From Sphingobacteriales bacterium (GTDB taxonomy: Bacteria > Bacteroidota > Bacteroidia > Chitinophagales > UBA2359), in the NCBI GenBank assembly GCA_016711285.1, contig JADJTG010000002.1, positions 558,001 to 622,000 of the forward strand: a stretch of DNA of 64,000 nt, written 5' to 3'. A program made the translations under genes and the position numbers. Shown piece after piece: positions 53,922-63,107 of this stretch (position 1 is its first letter; each line of letters begins with the position of its first letter). A model generated the notes under the pieces. That model did not search any database. It was given only the letters and a program-made list of their open reading frames with translations, and was not told the DNA's origin.

Positions 53922-56702
53922 ATGATGAAGCGGATTTTTAGTGCTATGCCTGCCCTGTGCTGTGCTTTGAGTATCGTATGGTTGAGCAGTTGCCAACAAA
54001 ATCAGGTGCGCCCCCCGCACGAAGCCACCCCCGAAGGCATCGGCTCGCGCGAAGATGCTTTTGCCCGCCGCACCTACGAACTCCAGCGTCTGCGCAATCC
54101 CCAATCGGGTGCAGTGCCGCCCAATATGCGCCACCGCGAATTGGCATTTGCTGCTACCCTACCCACCGCCGCCGCCAAAAGCAGCGAAGATAAAGTATGG
54201 ACCAAAAGAGGTCCTTATAATATAGGAGGCAGAACCCGCGCTTTCGCTTTTGATGTACAAAACCAAGAAAACATCATAGCCGGCGGCGTAACCGGAGGCA
54301 TCTGGAAAAGCACAGACGGCGGCGCGAGTTTTACGCAAGTAAGCAACCCCGACCAAATACACAGCTTTACCGCCATTGCCCAAAACCGCCGCGCCAATCG
54401 CCAACATATCTGGTATGCGGGCACCGGCGAAGAATACGGGGTGGTGAGTGCCGCTTCGTTCAGCAATGTCACCACCGGCAATGGTATTTTTAAATCTACC
54501 GACAACGGCAACTCTTGGCAATTACTCCCCGCTACCCTCGCCGACACCCCCGAAAACACCACAGACGGCACTTTTGATATTGTGTGGCGCGTGGTGGTGG
54601 ATCATATTACCCCCCTGAGTGCCCTCGAAGATGTGGTATATGCGGCTGTATATAACGGCATTATGCGTAGCACAGACGGCGGCGACTCGTGGCAACCGGT
54701 GCTGGGCTTCGGCAGTGGCACTCAATCTACTTATACCGACATTATTATGACTCCCTCCGGCGTGTTGTATGCCGCTATGAGTGCGGGCAATGCCGCCAAA
54801 GGTTTGTATCGCTCCACCGATGGCACCACTTGGACAAAAATAACGCCGACCGGATTTCCGAATTTGTTCAACAGAGTGGTGCTGGCGGCTTGCCCCAATA
54901 ACGAAAACGAAGTGTTCTTTTTGGTCAATTCCGGCACCAACAACCACCAGTTGTGGCACTACACCTACGTTTCGGGCGATGGTAGCGGCGAGGGCGGCGT
55001 TTGGAACAACCGCACCACCAACCTGCCCAAAGGCTCTTGTCTCGGATTTTACGATTTTGATTTCGCACCCTATTCTTCGCAATATGGCTACGATATGTGC
55101 ATCGCTTTTCAGCCCGACAATTGTCAGGTGGTGTATTTAGGCGGCACCAACGTATATCGTTCCACCGATGCCTTCACTACGGCTGACCATACCAAATGGA
55201 TAGGCGGCTATCAGTGCGACACTGAAACCCCCTCCAATTATGTATATCCCAATCATCACCCCGATATTCATTATTTCGCCTTCAACGACAAATATCCCAA
55301 CCGCCTCTATACCGGCAGCGATGGCGGCTTGCATTATACCGCCGCTCCCCTCGCCGACAGCGTACAGTGGGAAAGCCTCAACAACGGCTATGTTACCTCT
55401 CAATTTTATACCGTAGCTATTGAACCGAATTTGGCAGACAATGATTTGATGATTGGCGGTATGCAGGATAATGGCATTTATTTTACCAACAGCAATGACG
55501 GCGATTTTCCGTGGAGCAAAGTTTTTTATGGCGACGGTGCTTATGTAGCGATAGATGCCGGACGGCATAATTATTATTTATCGTGGCAAAATGGTAAAAT
55601 TTTTAAATTCGGCATAGACGACTACGGCAAAGTAACCGGATTTACGCGCATTGATGCCAATAAAGAGCATCTTTTTATACAGCCTTTTGTATTAGACCCC
55701 TCCACCTTCAACCAACTATACAGTTTTGACGCTACTTCGGTGTATGTATTAGATAGTTTAGATGCCATTGAATTGGACAGCAATGAATACGAACCTTTGA
55801 ATAAATGGAAAAAAATAAGCGCATCTACCGTCAATAGTTTGCAGCAAGGCACTATTTCCTTTATCGCCAAATCCACCATCAATGAAGATGCACTCTATTA
55901 TGCCACCGACCGCTCCAAAGTATTTCGCCTCAAAGGTATCAGCAATGGTGTTTATGTAAAAGAAAATATATCTTCCGCACTGTTTCCTGCCAATGCCTAC
56001 ACGAGTTGCATTACACTCGACGATGCCTCTGTCGATGATATTTTGGTATCATTTTCCAATTACGGCGTAAAAAGTATTTTTTATACCTACGATGGCGGCA
56101 CAAGCTGGCAAGATGTGAGCGGAAATTTAGAAGAAAACGCCGATGGCAGTGGCAGTGGACCCTCGGTGCTGTGGGTGGATATTCATAATTATTTCGGACA
56201 AAAGAAATACTATGCAGGTACCACAGTGGGTTTGTTTTCGTGTAATATTTTGGCAGGAGCGAATACAATATGGACGCGCGAAAGCCCCGATTTAATCGGT
56301 ACTGTTCCGGTGAATATGATACAATCCCGCGATTTTGACAATACCGTAGCCGTAGCCACCCACGGGCGGGGGGTGTTTTCGTTGGAGCAGGCGGGTTTGG
56401 TGGGCAACGGCAACGAAGCCGCCGCACTTTCGGGTGGTGGCGCAGCCTGCCGCCTAATACCAAATGTGCTGCACACACCACAAAATGCACAACTCCGACT
56501 ACAACTCAACGGCAGCGAAACCATACAGGTGAGCGCGTGGAGCATCAACGGCGGGCAGGTTGCCGACTGGGGCAAAAAAACCTACCCTTCGGGCGAGCAT
56601 ATCATTCCGCTCACGATGCCGGCGGCTTTGCCCAAAGGCACTTATCTGATACAGATTTCCGGCACAGGCTGGCAGAAAACCGAAAAATTAGTGCGCTTAT
56701 AA
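53922..56702 (+). CDS. T9SS-secreted sortilin/BNR-repeat propeller protein
   Basis: About 926 residues from the ATG at 53922, with a signal sequence containing a lipobox-like LSSC, although the T9SS tail argues for surface export. The body is a large beta-propeller with several BNR/sortilin-type motifs: GGIWKSTDGGASFTQVS, GNGIFKSTDNGNSWQLL, YRSTDGTTWTKI and YDGGTSWQDVSG. It ends in a type A sorting domain (the ETIQVSAWSINGGQ strand, then LPKGTYLIQISG, ending KTEKLVRL). Such exo-sialidase- or sortilin-like propellers bind or trim glycans or proteins; the target is unknown. Confidence 0.85.
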   Translation: MMKRIFSAMPALCCALSIVWLSSCQQNQVRPPHEATPEGIGSREDAFARRTYELQRLRNPQSGAVPPNMRHRELAFAATLPTAAAKSSEDKVWTKRGPYNIGGRTRAFAFDVQNQENIIAGGVTGGIWKSTDGGASFTQVSNPDQIHSFTAIAQNRRANRQHIWYAGTGEEYGVVSAASFSNVTTGNGIFKSTDNGNSWQLLPATLADTPENTTDGTFDIVWRVVVDHITPLSALEDVVYAAVYNGIMRSTDGGDSWQPVLGFGSGTQSTYTDIIMTPSGVLYAAMSAGNAAKGLYRSTDGTTWTKITPTGFPNLFNRVVLAACPNNENEVFFLVNSGTNNHQLWHYTYVSGDGSGEGGVWNNRTTNLPKGSCLGFYDFDFAPYSSQYGYDMCIAFQPDNCQVVYLGGTNVYRSTDAFTTADHTKWIGGYQCDTETPSNYVYPNHHPDIHYFAFNDKYPNRLYTGSDGGLHYTAAPLADSVQWESLNNGYVTSQFYTVAIEPNLADNDLMIGGMQDNGIYFTNSNDGDFPWSKVFYGDGAYVAIDAGRHNYYLSWQNGKIFKFGIDDYGKVTGFTRIDANKEHLFIQPFVLDPSTFNQLYSFDATSVYVLDSLDAIELDSNEYEPLNKWKKISASTVNSLQQGTISFIAKSTINEDALYYATDRSKVFRLKGISNGVYVKENISSALFPANAYTSCITLDDASVDDILVSFSNYGVKSIFYTYDGGTSWQDVSGNLEENADGSGSGPSVLWVDIHNYFGQKKYYAGTTVGLFSCNILAGANTIWTRESPDLIGTVPVNMIQSRDFDNTVAVATHGRGVFSLEQAGLVGNGNEAAALSGGGAACRLIPNVLHTPQNAQLRLQLNGSETIQVSAWSINGGQVADWGKKTYPSGEHIIPLTMPAALPKGTYLIQISGTGWQKTEKLVRL

Positions 56703-56759
56703 ATTCAAAATATACAACCTTAATTTTTACTGATTGTTGAAATAAACAAACTTTTGATA

Positions 56760-57296
56760 ATGATAGAAAAGCATAGCGTCCGTTCTTGGGAAAAAATCAT
56801 CGTGGTGGTATCGGTGCTTGTGCCGCTATTGGTGGTCGTATTGTTCAACATAGCACCGCCTACGGCATTGGAGCTTCCCTTTAATCCGAAAATTTTGCCG
56901 CTTTTTCACGCCCTCATCAACGGAACGGTATTTGTGTTGCTGCTGGCGAGTTGGTATTTTATCAAAAACAAACAAATAGCGGCGCACCGCCGTTGCAATA
57001 TAGCAGCTTTGGTGCTGTCGGCTTTGTTTTTGGTATCTTACGTCACCTATCACACCTTCACCGAGTCCACGCGCTACGGCGGCACAGGAGCGATAAAATA
57101 TATTTATTATTTTATCCTCCTCACGCATATCATTTTGGCGGCTCTGATATTGCCTTTGATTTTATTTACTTTTTTACGCGCTTTTTCGGGCAACTTTGAA
57201 CGACACCGCCGTTTGGCTCGCTACACAATGCCTTTGTGGCTCTATGTATCGGCAACAGGCGTATTGGTATATCTGATGATTTCACCATATTATTAA
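56760..57296 (+). CDS. DUF420 membrane protein
   Basis: A 178-residue protein with five hydrophobic segments. The conserved PLFHALINGTVFVLLLASWY helix, an AHRRCNIAALVLSALFLVSY stretch with HR, and a C-terminal RHRRLARYTMPLWLYVS are DUF420 signatures. Members of this family often sit in cytochrome oxidase clusters and may help in their assembly. Here the neighbours are a T9SS propeller and a caspase-like protease, so that link is not supported locally. The start codon is 57 bases after the preceding stop; the ATG is preferred to a TTG two codons earlier. Confidence 0.85.
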   Translation: MIEKHSVRSWEKIIVVVSVLVPLLVVVLFNIAPPTALELPFNPKILPLFHALINGTVFVLLLASWYFIKNKQIAAHRRCNIAALVLSALFLVSYVTYHTFTESTRYGGTGAIKYIYYFILLTHIILAALILPLILFTFLRAFSGNFERHRRLARYTMPLWLYVSATGVLVYLMISPYY

Positions 57297-57320
57297 TGTA
57301 TCTTTAAACCAATTTTTTTT

Positions 57321-58169
57321 ATGTATTACTCTTCTGCTGTATGGTTCAGGCGTGCTGCGCAAGTGAGCCTGCTGTGGTGTGCTTTGTTGTGGGCGGTGTG
57401 GCTGTCGGCTCAAACAGTGGAACTTACACGCCCTTGTCTGCTTTTTTCCGAACGCCCCGAAAAAATTCACGCTGTAATTGTGGGCATCTCGGATTATGCC
57501 TACATCAATGATTTGAGCTATTGCCACAAAGATGCGCTGGCTTTCCACGAATTTTTGCTTGCGGAGTCTGCTTATCAAAAACAGACCGCCTGGGTAGAAG
57601 TGCTTACCAATGCCGCCGCCACCGAAGAAAACATCATTCGCTCTTTGACGAAGATGTGCGAAACCGCCACCGAAAACGATTTGGCGATTTTTTATTTTTC
57701 GGGGCACGGCGCAAAGGAAGGGCTTACACACTACCTCACCGCCAATGGCGATATTATGGAGTTTGAAGGTTTGAAAATGCTCCTCCGCAACTGCCCCGCC
57801 CGCCGCAAATTGCTCATCTTAGATGCCTGCCACGCCGCCGCCGTCAATGATGCCATCTACTTTGGTGCTGTGAGCGACTTGCTCTACAATCAGTTCAACG
57901 AAGGCTTTACGCTCATATCCGCCTCTGCCGCCGACCAAATTTCGCAGGAGTATGACGAAAAAGAAATGGGTTATTTCACTTATTATTTTTTGGAGGGCTT
58001 GCGCGGCGAAGCCGATTTTTTAGCGGGTAATGAGGACGGTTGTATTTCTTTGCAGGAAGCCTTTGATTTTGCACAGTTTTTTGTAGGCACACAAACCTCC
58101 GGCGCACAAATTCCTCAAATATCCGGTACTTTATCCACCGATTTTGTGCTGTGGAGTATAGAAAAATAA
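57321..58169 (+). CDS. Exported caspase-family (C14) cysteine protease
   Basis: A 282-residue protein with an N-terminal signal or anchor (LLWCALLWAVWLSAQ) and a caspase-like domain. The catalytic histidine is His129 in FYFSGHGAKEG and the catalytic cysteine Cys170 in LLILDACHAA. Substrate-pocket aspartates occur near NDLAIF and MGYFTYYFLEGLRG. A short C-terminal segment follows (QEAFDFAQFF). Bacterial metacaspase-like enzymes cleave after Arg/Lys or regulate stress responses. The exported form could act on envelope or neighbouring proteins, but no partner is known. It ends in a strong terminator. Confidence 0.88.
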   Translation: MYYSSAVWFRRAAQVSLLWCALLWAVWLSAQTVELTRPCLLFSERPEKIHAVIVGISDYAYINDLSYCHKDALAFHEFLLAESAYQKQTAWVEVLTNAAATEENIIRSLTKMCETATENDLAIFYFSGHGAKEGLTHYLTANGDIMEFEGLKMLLRNCPARRKLLILDACHAAAVNDAIYFGAVSDLLYNQFNEGFTLISASAADQISQEYDEKEMGYFTYYFLEGLRGEADFLAGNEDGCISLQEAFDFAQFFVGTQTSGAQIPQISGTLSTDFVLWSIEK

Positions 58170-58279
58170 GAAAACCGTTTTTTGATAATTTTTGTGTAAA
58201 AGAGCAGCATTGAAAAATCTGAAAAGGTTGCACACTCGCCGTATTAAAAATTTTATTTTTACCAGAAACATAAAACTTA

Positions 58280-58323
58280 AAAAAATGCAAGAATAAACTT
58301 TGAAGTTTATTCTTGCATTTTTT
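58280..58323. terminator. Rho-independent terminator (21-bp stem)
   Basis: A perfect palindromic hairpin with arms at 58280-58300 and 58303-58323 (core TGCAAGAATAAACTT) and flanking A/T runs, after the caspase-like gene. Confidence 0.9.
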
Positions 58324-58398
58324 ACTTTCAGACAATACAAAAATCAAGGTTCAGAAGGTTTTTTTAAAATCTTTATAGGGCAACACGGCGAATCGTTT

Positions 58399-58406
58399 TA
58401 TTTTTG
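58399..58406 (+). promoter_or_regulatory. Putative -7 box of the ftcD promoter
   Basis: TATTTTTG fits TAnnTTTG and lies 46 bases before the ftcD start. Confidence 0.35.
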
Positions 58407-58452
58407 TGTTCAATTTTTATATATTTTCAAAAAAAAATAAAACAATCATCTC

Positions 58453-59754
58453 GTGAAACGCCTCATAGAATGTGTTCCCAATATATCCGAAGGGCGCGAC
58501 CCCGCGCTCATCGAAGCCGTTTGTGATGCTGTACGCGCCGTTGAAGGCGTACAACTTTTAGACACAGACCCGGGCAAAGCCACCAACCGCACTGTCATCA
58601 CCTTTGTCGGCGAGCCGGAGCCGGTGTGCGAAGCGGCTTTTCAGCTCATCAAAAAATGCTACGAACTCATTGATATGAGTCGTCATCATGGCGAGCACCC
58701 GCGTTTTGGGGCTTGCGACGTATGCCCTTTGGTGCCGCTTGCCAATATCTCTTTGGAGGAAACCGCCCACTACGCCCGCCGTTTGGGTGAGCGCGTAGGC
58801 AAAGAATTGGGTTTGTCGGGTTATTTTTATGAAGCCGCCGCCACCACCGCCGAGCGGCGCAACCTCTCTACGGTGCGTGCCGGCGAATACGAAGGCTTAT
58901 CCAAAAAACTCACCGACCCCGCTTGGCAGCCCGATTTCGGACCTGCTGTTTTCAATCCCAAATACGGTGTTACCGCCATTGGTGCGCGCAATTTCCTCAT
59001 CGCCTACAATGTCAATCTCAACACTACCTCCACCCGCCGCGCCAATTCGGTAGCCTTTGATGTGCGCGAAGCCGGCAGGGTGCTCACAGACGAAAAAGGA
59101 AAACCACTCAAAGACGAAAAAGGCGAAACTTTGCGTCAGGCGGGCAAATTAAAATCCGTAAAAGCCATCGGTTGGTATATTGAAGAATACGGCATTTGCC
59201 AAATATCCATGAATCTCACCAACATCGGCATTACATCTATCCACGAAGCCTTCGAAGCCGTATGCGAAAGTGCACAAAACAGAGGTATGCGCGTTACAGG
59301 CTCGGAGTTGGTCGGATTAATTCCGAAACAGGCTCTTTTAGATGCCGGAAAATATTTTCTTCGCAAACAACAACGCTCGGTGGGTGTGGGCGAAGCCGAA
59401 TTGATAAAAATAGCCGTAAAATCGCTCGGCTTAGACGATTTAGCTCCTTTTGACCCGCACAAAAAAGTGATAGAATATGTAATGGAAGGCGACACCGGCA
59501 CACGCTTGGTAGCGATGGATTTGGTGCGCTTCGCCGACGAAACCGCCTCCGAAAGCCCTGCTCCAGGGCGGCGGCAGCATATCGGCGTATATGGGAGCTT
59601 TGGGTGCGGCTTTGGGCGCAATGGTCGCCAATTTATCTTCGCACAAGCGCGGCTGGGACACTCGCTGGGAGGAGTTTTCGCAGTGGGCAGAGCGCGGACA
59701 ACGCCACAAAGAAGAATTGTTGTATTTGGTAGATGCCGATACCGCCGCTTTTAA
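58453..59754 (+). CDS. ftcD: Glutamate formiminotransferase part of FTCD (frameshifted)
   Basis: Residues up to about 370 are the formiminotransferase domain: LIECVPNISEGRDPALIEA, LLDTDPGKATNRTVITFVG, RHHGEHPRFGACDVCPLVP, and IGARNFLIAYNVNLNTT. It moves the formimino group from formiminoglutamate (histidine breakdown) to tetrahydrofolate. The joint to the cyclodeaminase domain should read PAPGGGSISAYMG. Instead, one extra G (59566-59568) turns it into PAPGRRQH and shifts the frame, so this stretch stays open to 59754 in the wrong frame. The remainder of the enzyme is encoded at 59591-60136. Confidence 0.9.
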   Translation: MKRLIECVPNISEGRDPALIEAVCDAVRAVEGVQLLDTDPGKATNRTVITFVGEPEPVCEAAFQLIKKCYELIDMSRHHGEHPRFGACDVCPLVPLANISLEETAHYARRLGERVGKELGLSGYFYEAAATTAERRNLSTVRAGEYEGLSKKLTDPAWQPDFGPAVFNPKYGVTAIGARNFLIAYNVNLNTTSTRRANSVAFDVREAGRVLTDEKGKPLKDEKGETLRQAGKLKSVKAIGWYIEEYGICQISMNLTNIGITSIHEAFEAVCESAQNRGMRVTGSELVGLIPKQALLDAGKYFLRKQQRSVGVGEAELIKIAVKSLGLDDLAPFDPHKKVIEYVMEGDTGTRLVAMDLVRFADETASESPAPGRRQHIGVYGSFGCGFGRNGRQFIFAQARLGHSLGGVFAVGRARTTPQRRIVVFGRCRYRRF

Positions 59755-60136
59755 AGCGATCATGGCGGTATTTGATATGCCGAAAAACACCGATGCCGAA
59801 AAAACCGCCCGTAAAGCAGCGATGCAAGCCGCTTTGCGGCAGGCGATTTTAGTGCCGTATCGCACGATGGAAGTAGCCTTCGACAGCCTCGCACTGATGA
59901 AAGCAATGGCGGAGCAGGGGAATCCCAATTCGGTGAGCGATGCCGGCGTAGGAGCATTGTGTGCCCGCAGTGCCGTGATGGGTGCTTATTTGAATGTATG
60001 TATCAATGCCGCCGACTTAGAAGATAAAGACTTTGTGCAAGATATTTTACAAAAAGGAAAAAACATGCAAGACAAGGCTCAGGCATTGGAAACCGAAATT
60101 TTGGATATTGTGCGCAAAGTAATAGCTGCTCAATGA
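59591..60136 (+). CDS. ftcD: Formiminotetrahydrofolate cyclodeaminase part of FTCD
   Basis: True coding begins at about 59569 as GGSISAYMGALGAALGAMVA. The helical cyclodeaminase domain continues with a KRGWD helix and SVSDAGVGALCARSAVMGAY, and ends IVRKVIAAQ. It closes the ring of formimino-THF to 5,10-methenyl-THF and releases ammonia. In Bacteroidota, fused FTCD proteins of about 560 residues are common, matching the sum of both pieces. Either the fusion is broken here or the extra G is an error. Confidence 0.88.
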   Translation: MGALGAALGAMVANLSSHKRGWDTRWEEFSQWAERGQRHKEELLYLVDADTAAFKAIMAVFDMPKNTDAEKTARKAAMQAALRQAILVPYRTMEVAFDSLALMKAMAEQGNPNSVSDAGVGALCARSAVMGAYLNVCINAADLEDKDFVQDILQKGKNMQDKAQALETEILDIVRKVIAAQ

Positions 60137-60174
60137 TGCAATGAACTGCCTTGATAAAAACAAACATCTAAGTT

Positions 60175-60208
60175 TTTGTATTACTGAGCTACTAAAAACG
60201 TACCTTTG
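60175..60208 (+). promoter_or_regulatory. Putative Bacteroidota promoter for valS
   Basis: TTTG at 60175-60178 and TACCTTTG at 60201-60208, separated by 22 bases. The start codon is 41 bases downstream. Confidence 0.5.
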
Positions 60209-60249
60209 CGCCTCGTATTTTTTTAACTTTTACATCACATTATCTTTTT

Positions 60250-61530
60250 ATGAGTTATATGCCTCCTTTATCAGCCGTATATAATCCTGCCGAAGTAGAA
60301 GAAAAACGCTATGCCGAATGGATAGATAAAAAACTGTTTCGCAGTGTTCCCGACCACCGCAAAGCCTATACCATCGTCATTCCGCCGCCCAACGTCACCG
60401 GCATTTTGCACATGGGGCATATTCTCAACAACACCATTCAAGATGTGCTGATACGCCGCGCTCGTATGCAAGGCTACAACGCCTGTTGGGTGCCCGGCAC
60501 CGACCACGCCTCCATCGCTACGGAAGCCAAGGTAGTGGCAATGCTCAAAGAAAGAGGCATCAACAAATGGGACATCACCCGCGAGGAATTTCTTACACAT
60601 GCCTTTGCATGGAAAGACAAATACGGCGGCACTATCCTCCAGCAACTCCGCAAACTCGGCTGCTCCTGCGACTGGGAACGCACCCGCTTCACGATGGAGG
60701 AAAAACTATCGGCTGCCGTTACCAAAACCTTCGTGGATTTGTACCGCAAAGGCTTGGTATATAAAGGCTGGCGTATGACCAACTGGGATCCCTCCGCCAA
60801 AACCGCCGTCAGCGATGAAGAAGTATATCACAAAGATACCGTTTCCAAACTTTACTATGTGCGCTATGCGGTATCCGGCGAACCCAACGAATGGGTAACC
60901 ATTGCCACCACCCGCCCCGAAACCATTTTGGCGGATACCGCTGTTTGCTGCAATCCCAACGACGAACGCTACACGCACCTGCAAGGCAAAAAAATCATCA
61001 TTCCGATAGTAAACCGCGAAGTTAATGTTATTTTTGACGAATACATTGACCCCGCTTTTGGTACGGGAGCCATGAAGGTAACACCCGCCCACGACATCAA
61101 CGACTACGAACTCGGCAAACGACACCACCTGCCCTTCATTGATATTATGACCGAAGAGGGCAAACTCAACGAAAAAGCCCTGTTTTTTGTTGGTGAAGAC
61201 CGCTTTGCGGCGCGTAAAAAAATGATACAAGTGCTTGAAGAAGGCGGATATTTGGTAAAAATAGAGGAAAATCCCAATAAAGTGGGCTATTCGGAGCGCA
61301 CCCATGTGGTAATAGAGCCACGCCTCACCGAGCAGTGGTTTGTAAAAATGGACGCACTCGCCAAGCCCGCTTTGGAAGCAGTATTGCAACAAAAAATTCA
61401 TTTTTTCCCTGAAAACTATGTCAATATTTATCGGCATTGGATGGAAAATATCCGCGATTGGTGTATTTCAAGACAATTGTGGTGGGGCAGCGTATTCCGG
61501 CTTATTACCTACCGGACGGCTCCTACATAG
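60250..61530 (+). CDS. valS: Valyl-tRNA synthetase, N-terminal part (frameshifted)
   Basis: Class I synthetase that charges tRNA-Val. The HIGH-type motif is at residues 54-57 (PPPNVTGILHMGHILNNT), followed by GYNACWVPGTDHASIATE and the editing domain (TIATTRPETILADTAVC, AFGTGAMKVTPAHDINDY). True coding ends at about 61484, where CISRQLWWG should continue QRIPAYYLPDG. One G is missing from the G run (61484-61487), so this frame stops at 61530. The rest follows in the frame 61437-62885. Confidence 0.93.
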   Translation: MSYMPPLSAVYNPAEVEEKRYAEWIDKKLFRSVPDHRKAYTIVIPPPNVTGILHMGHILNNTIQDVLIRRARMQGYNACWVPGTDHASIATEAKVVAMLKERGINKWDITREEFLTHAFAWKDKYGGTILQQLRKLGCSCDWERTRFTMEEKLSAAVTKTFVDLYRKGLVYKGWRMTNWDPSAKTAVSDEEVYHKDTVSKLYYVRYAVSGEPNEWVTIATTRPETILADTAVCCNPNDERYTHLQGKKIIIPIVNREVNVIFDEYIDPAFGTGAMKVTPAHDINDYELGKRHHLPFIDIMTEEGKLNEKALFFVGEDRFAARKKMIQVLEEGGYLVKIEENPNKVGYSERTHVVIEPRLTEQWFVKMDALAKPALEAVLQQKIHFFPENYVNIYRHWMENIRDWCISRQLWWGSVFRLITYRTAPT

Positions 61531-62885
61531 TTGCCGAAACTGCTTCCGAAGCCCTGCAATTAGCACAGGCGCAAAGCGGCAACGACCGACTCACCCTCGC
61601 CGACTTAAAACAAGACGAAGATGTAGTGGATACTTGGTTTTCATCTTGGCTGTGGCCTATTTCGGTATTCGACGGCTTCGAAAACGACACCGAAATCAAT
61701 TATTACTATCCTACGCAAGTATTGGTAACGGCTGCCGACATTATTTTCTTCTGGGTGGCGCGTATGATTATGGCGGGCTGCGAATGGCGCAATGAAATTC
61801 CGTTTTACGATGTATATTTTACGGGCATCGTGCGCGATAAGCAAGGGCGCAAAATGAGCAAATCGCTGGGCAACAGCCCCGACCCCATCGAATTGATGAA
61901 TACCTACGGAGCCGATGGTGTGCGCGTGGGTATGTTGCTCTCTGCCCCTGCGGGCGGCGATTTGTTGTTTGATGAAAAACTCTGCGAACAGGGTCGTAAC
62001 TTTTGCAATAAAATATGGAACGCCCTGCGCTTGGTGACAGGCTGGGAAGTGGCAGCCGGCGAGCGCAACGAACACAATCAGGCGGCGATAGACTGGTTTG
62101 ACAGCAAACTGAAAAAAACCGCCGATGAAGTAGAACATCTCTTTGGTCAATACCGCATTTCAGAGGTATTAAAAACACTCTATTCTTTCTTTTGGGACGA
62201 TTTTTGCGCCGATTATCTGGAAATGGTAAAGCCCGAATTTGGCAAACCCATTGATGAAGCCACTTACGAAGCCACGGTTCATTTTTTTGAGCAGTTGTTG
62301 TGTTTCATTCACCCCATTATGCCTTTTATCAGCGAAGAAGCCTACCAACTGTTGCGTCCGCGTGCTGCCGCCGACTCTATTTGCATAGCGGCATATCCCA
62401 AAGCCGAACAAGCGTATTCAGAAGCAGCCATTCGTCAGGGCGACAGTGCGGTAAGCATTATTTCATTGCTGCGCGATGTGCGCCAAAAACACAAAATGTC
62501 GCCGAAAGAGCCTTTAAAAGCTTATTTAAAAGCCGCACAAGCGAGTGATTATCAAAATTTTATGCCTATTGTAAAAAAACGCGGCAACTTGGAAGTATTT
62601 GAACTCACCGACCGCGAACTACAAGGAGCAGCGATGTTTGTGGTGAATAAAGATGAATTGTATGTGCAAATTGCGGCAGAAAAAGTAGATGCCGCCGCCG
62701 AAAAAGCGCGTATTGCAGAAGAGTTGGCATATTACGAAGGTTTTAAAGAGCAGATTATGAAAAAACTCGGAAATGCACAATTTGTGGATAATGCACCCGC
62801 GCAGGTAGTAGAGAAAGAACGGCAAAAATTAGCCGATGCCGAAGACAAAATAAAAATCCTCAGCGAAAATTTGGCGAAATTATAG
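61437..62885 (+). CDS. valS: Valyl-tRNA synthetase, C-terminal part (frameshifted)
   Basis: True coding begins at about 61485 (GQRIPAYYLPDGSYIVAET). The segment includes DTWFSSWLWPIS, the second half of the catalytic fold and the KMSKS loop (GRKMSKSLGNSPDP). The anticodon-binding helical domain follows, and finally the C-terminal coiled coil (EKARIAEELAYYEGFKEQIM through IKILSENLAKL). Together with the first part this gives a full-length enzyme of about 880 residues. Because ValS is normally essential and single-copy, a true frameshift is unlikely; an assembly error is the simplest explanation. Confidence 0.93.
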   Translation: MDGKYPRLVYFKTIVVGQRIPAYYLPDGSYIVAETASEALQLAQAQSGNDRLTLADLKQDEDVVDTWFSSWLWPISVFDGFENDTEINYYYPTQVLVTAADIIFFWVARMIMAGCEWRNEIPFYDVYFTGIVRDKQGRKMSKSLGNSPDPIELMNTYGADGVRVGMLLSAPAGGDLLFDEKLCEQGRNFCNKIWNALRLVTGWEVAAGERNEHNQAAIDWFDSKLKKTADEVEHLFGQYRISEVLKTLYSFFWDDFCADYLEMVKPEFGKPIDEATYEATVHFFEQLLCFIHPIMPFISEEAYQLLRPRAAADSICIAAYPKAEQAYSEAAIRQGDSAVSIISLLRDVRQKHKMSPKEPLKAYLKAAQASDYQNFMPIVKKRGNLEVFELTDRELQGAAMFVVNKDELYVQIAAEKVDAAAEKARIAEELAYYEGFKEQIMKKLGNAQFVDNAPAQVVEKERQKLADAEDKIKILSENLAKL

Positions 62886-62934
62886 GCATTTTTGGGTTGT
62901 ATATTTATCTTTTATCAAAAAAATAAGCAGAAAG

Positions 62935-62969
62935 GGATTCAGTCGCAGAAATACCATCCGACTGAATCC
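62935..62969 (+). terminator. Rho-independent terminator after valS
   Basis: A perfect 11-bp stem (GGATTCAGTCG against CGACTGAATCC) with a 13-base loop followed by six T. Confidence 0.88.
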
Positions 62970-63069
62970 TTTTTTGCAGTATTATCAATCAATGAAAAGG
63001 CAGATAGTTATTGTGACCCCCAAAAAAACAATACTACTCTATTATTTTATTTATTTTGAAACTTCTCCC

Positions 63070-63077
63070 TATTTTTG
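63070..63077 (+). promoter_or_regulatory. Putative -7 box for the glycosyltransferase gene
   Basis: TATTTTTG, 30 bases before the start codon at 63108. Confidence 0.35.
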
Positions 63078-63107
63078 CAGCGCATCATCACACAATACCA
63101 AAACGGC

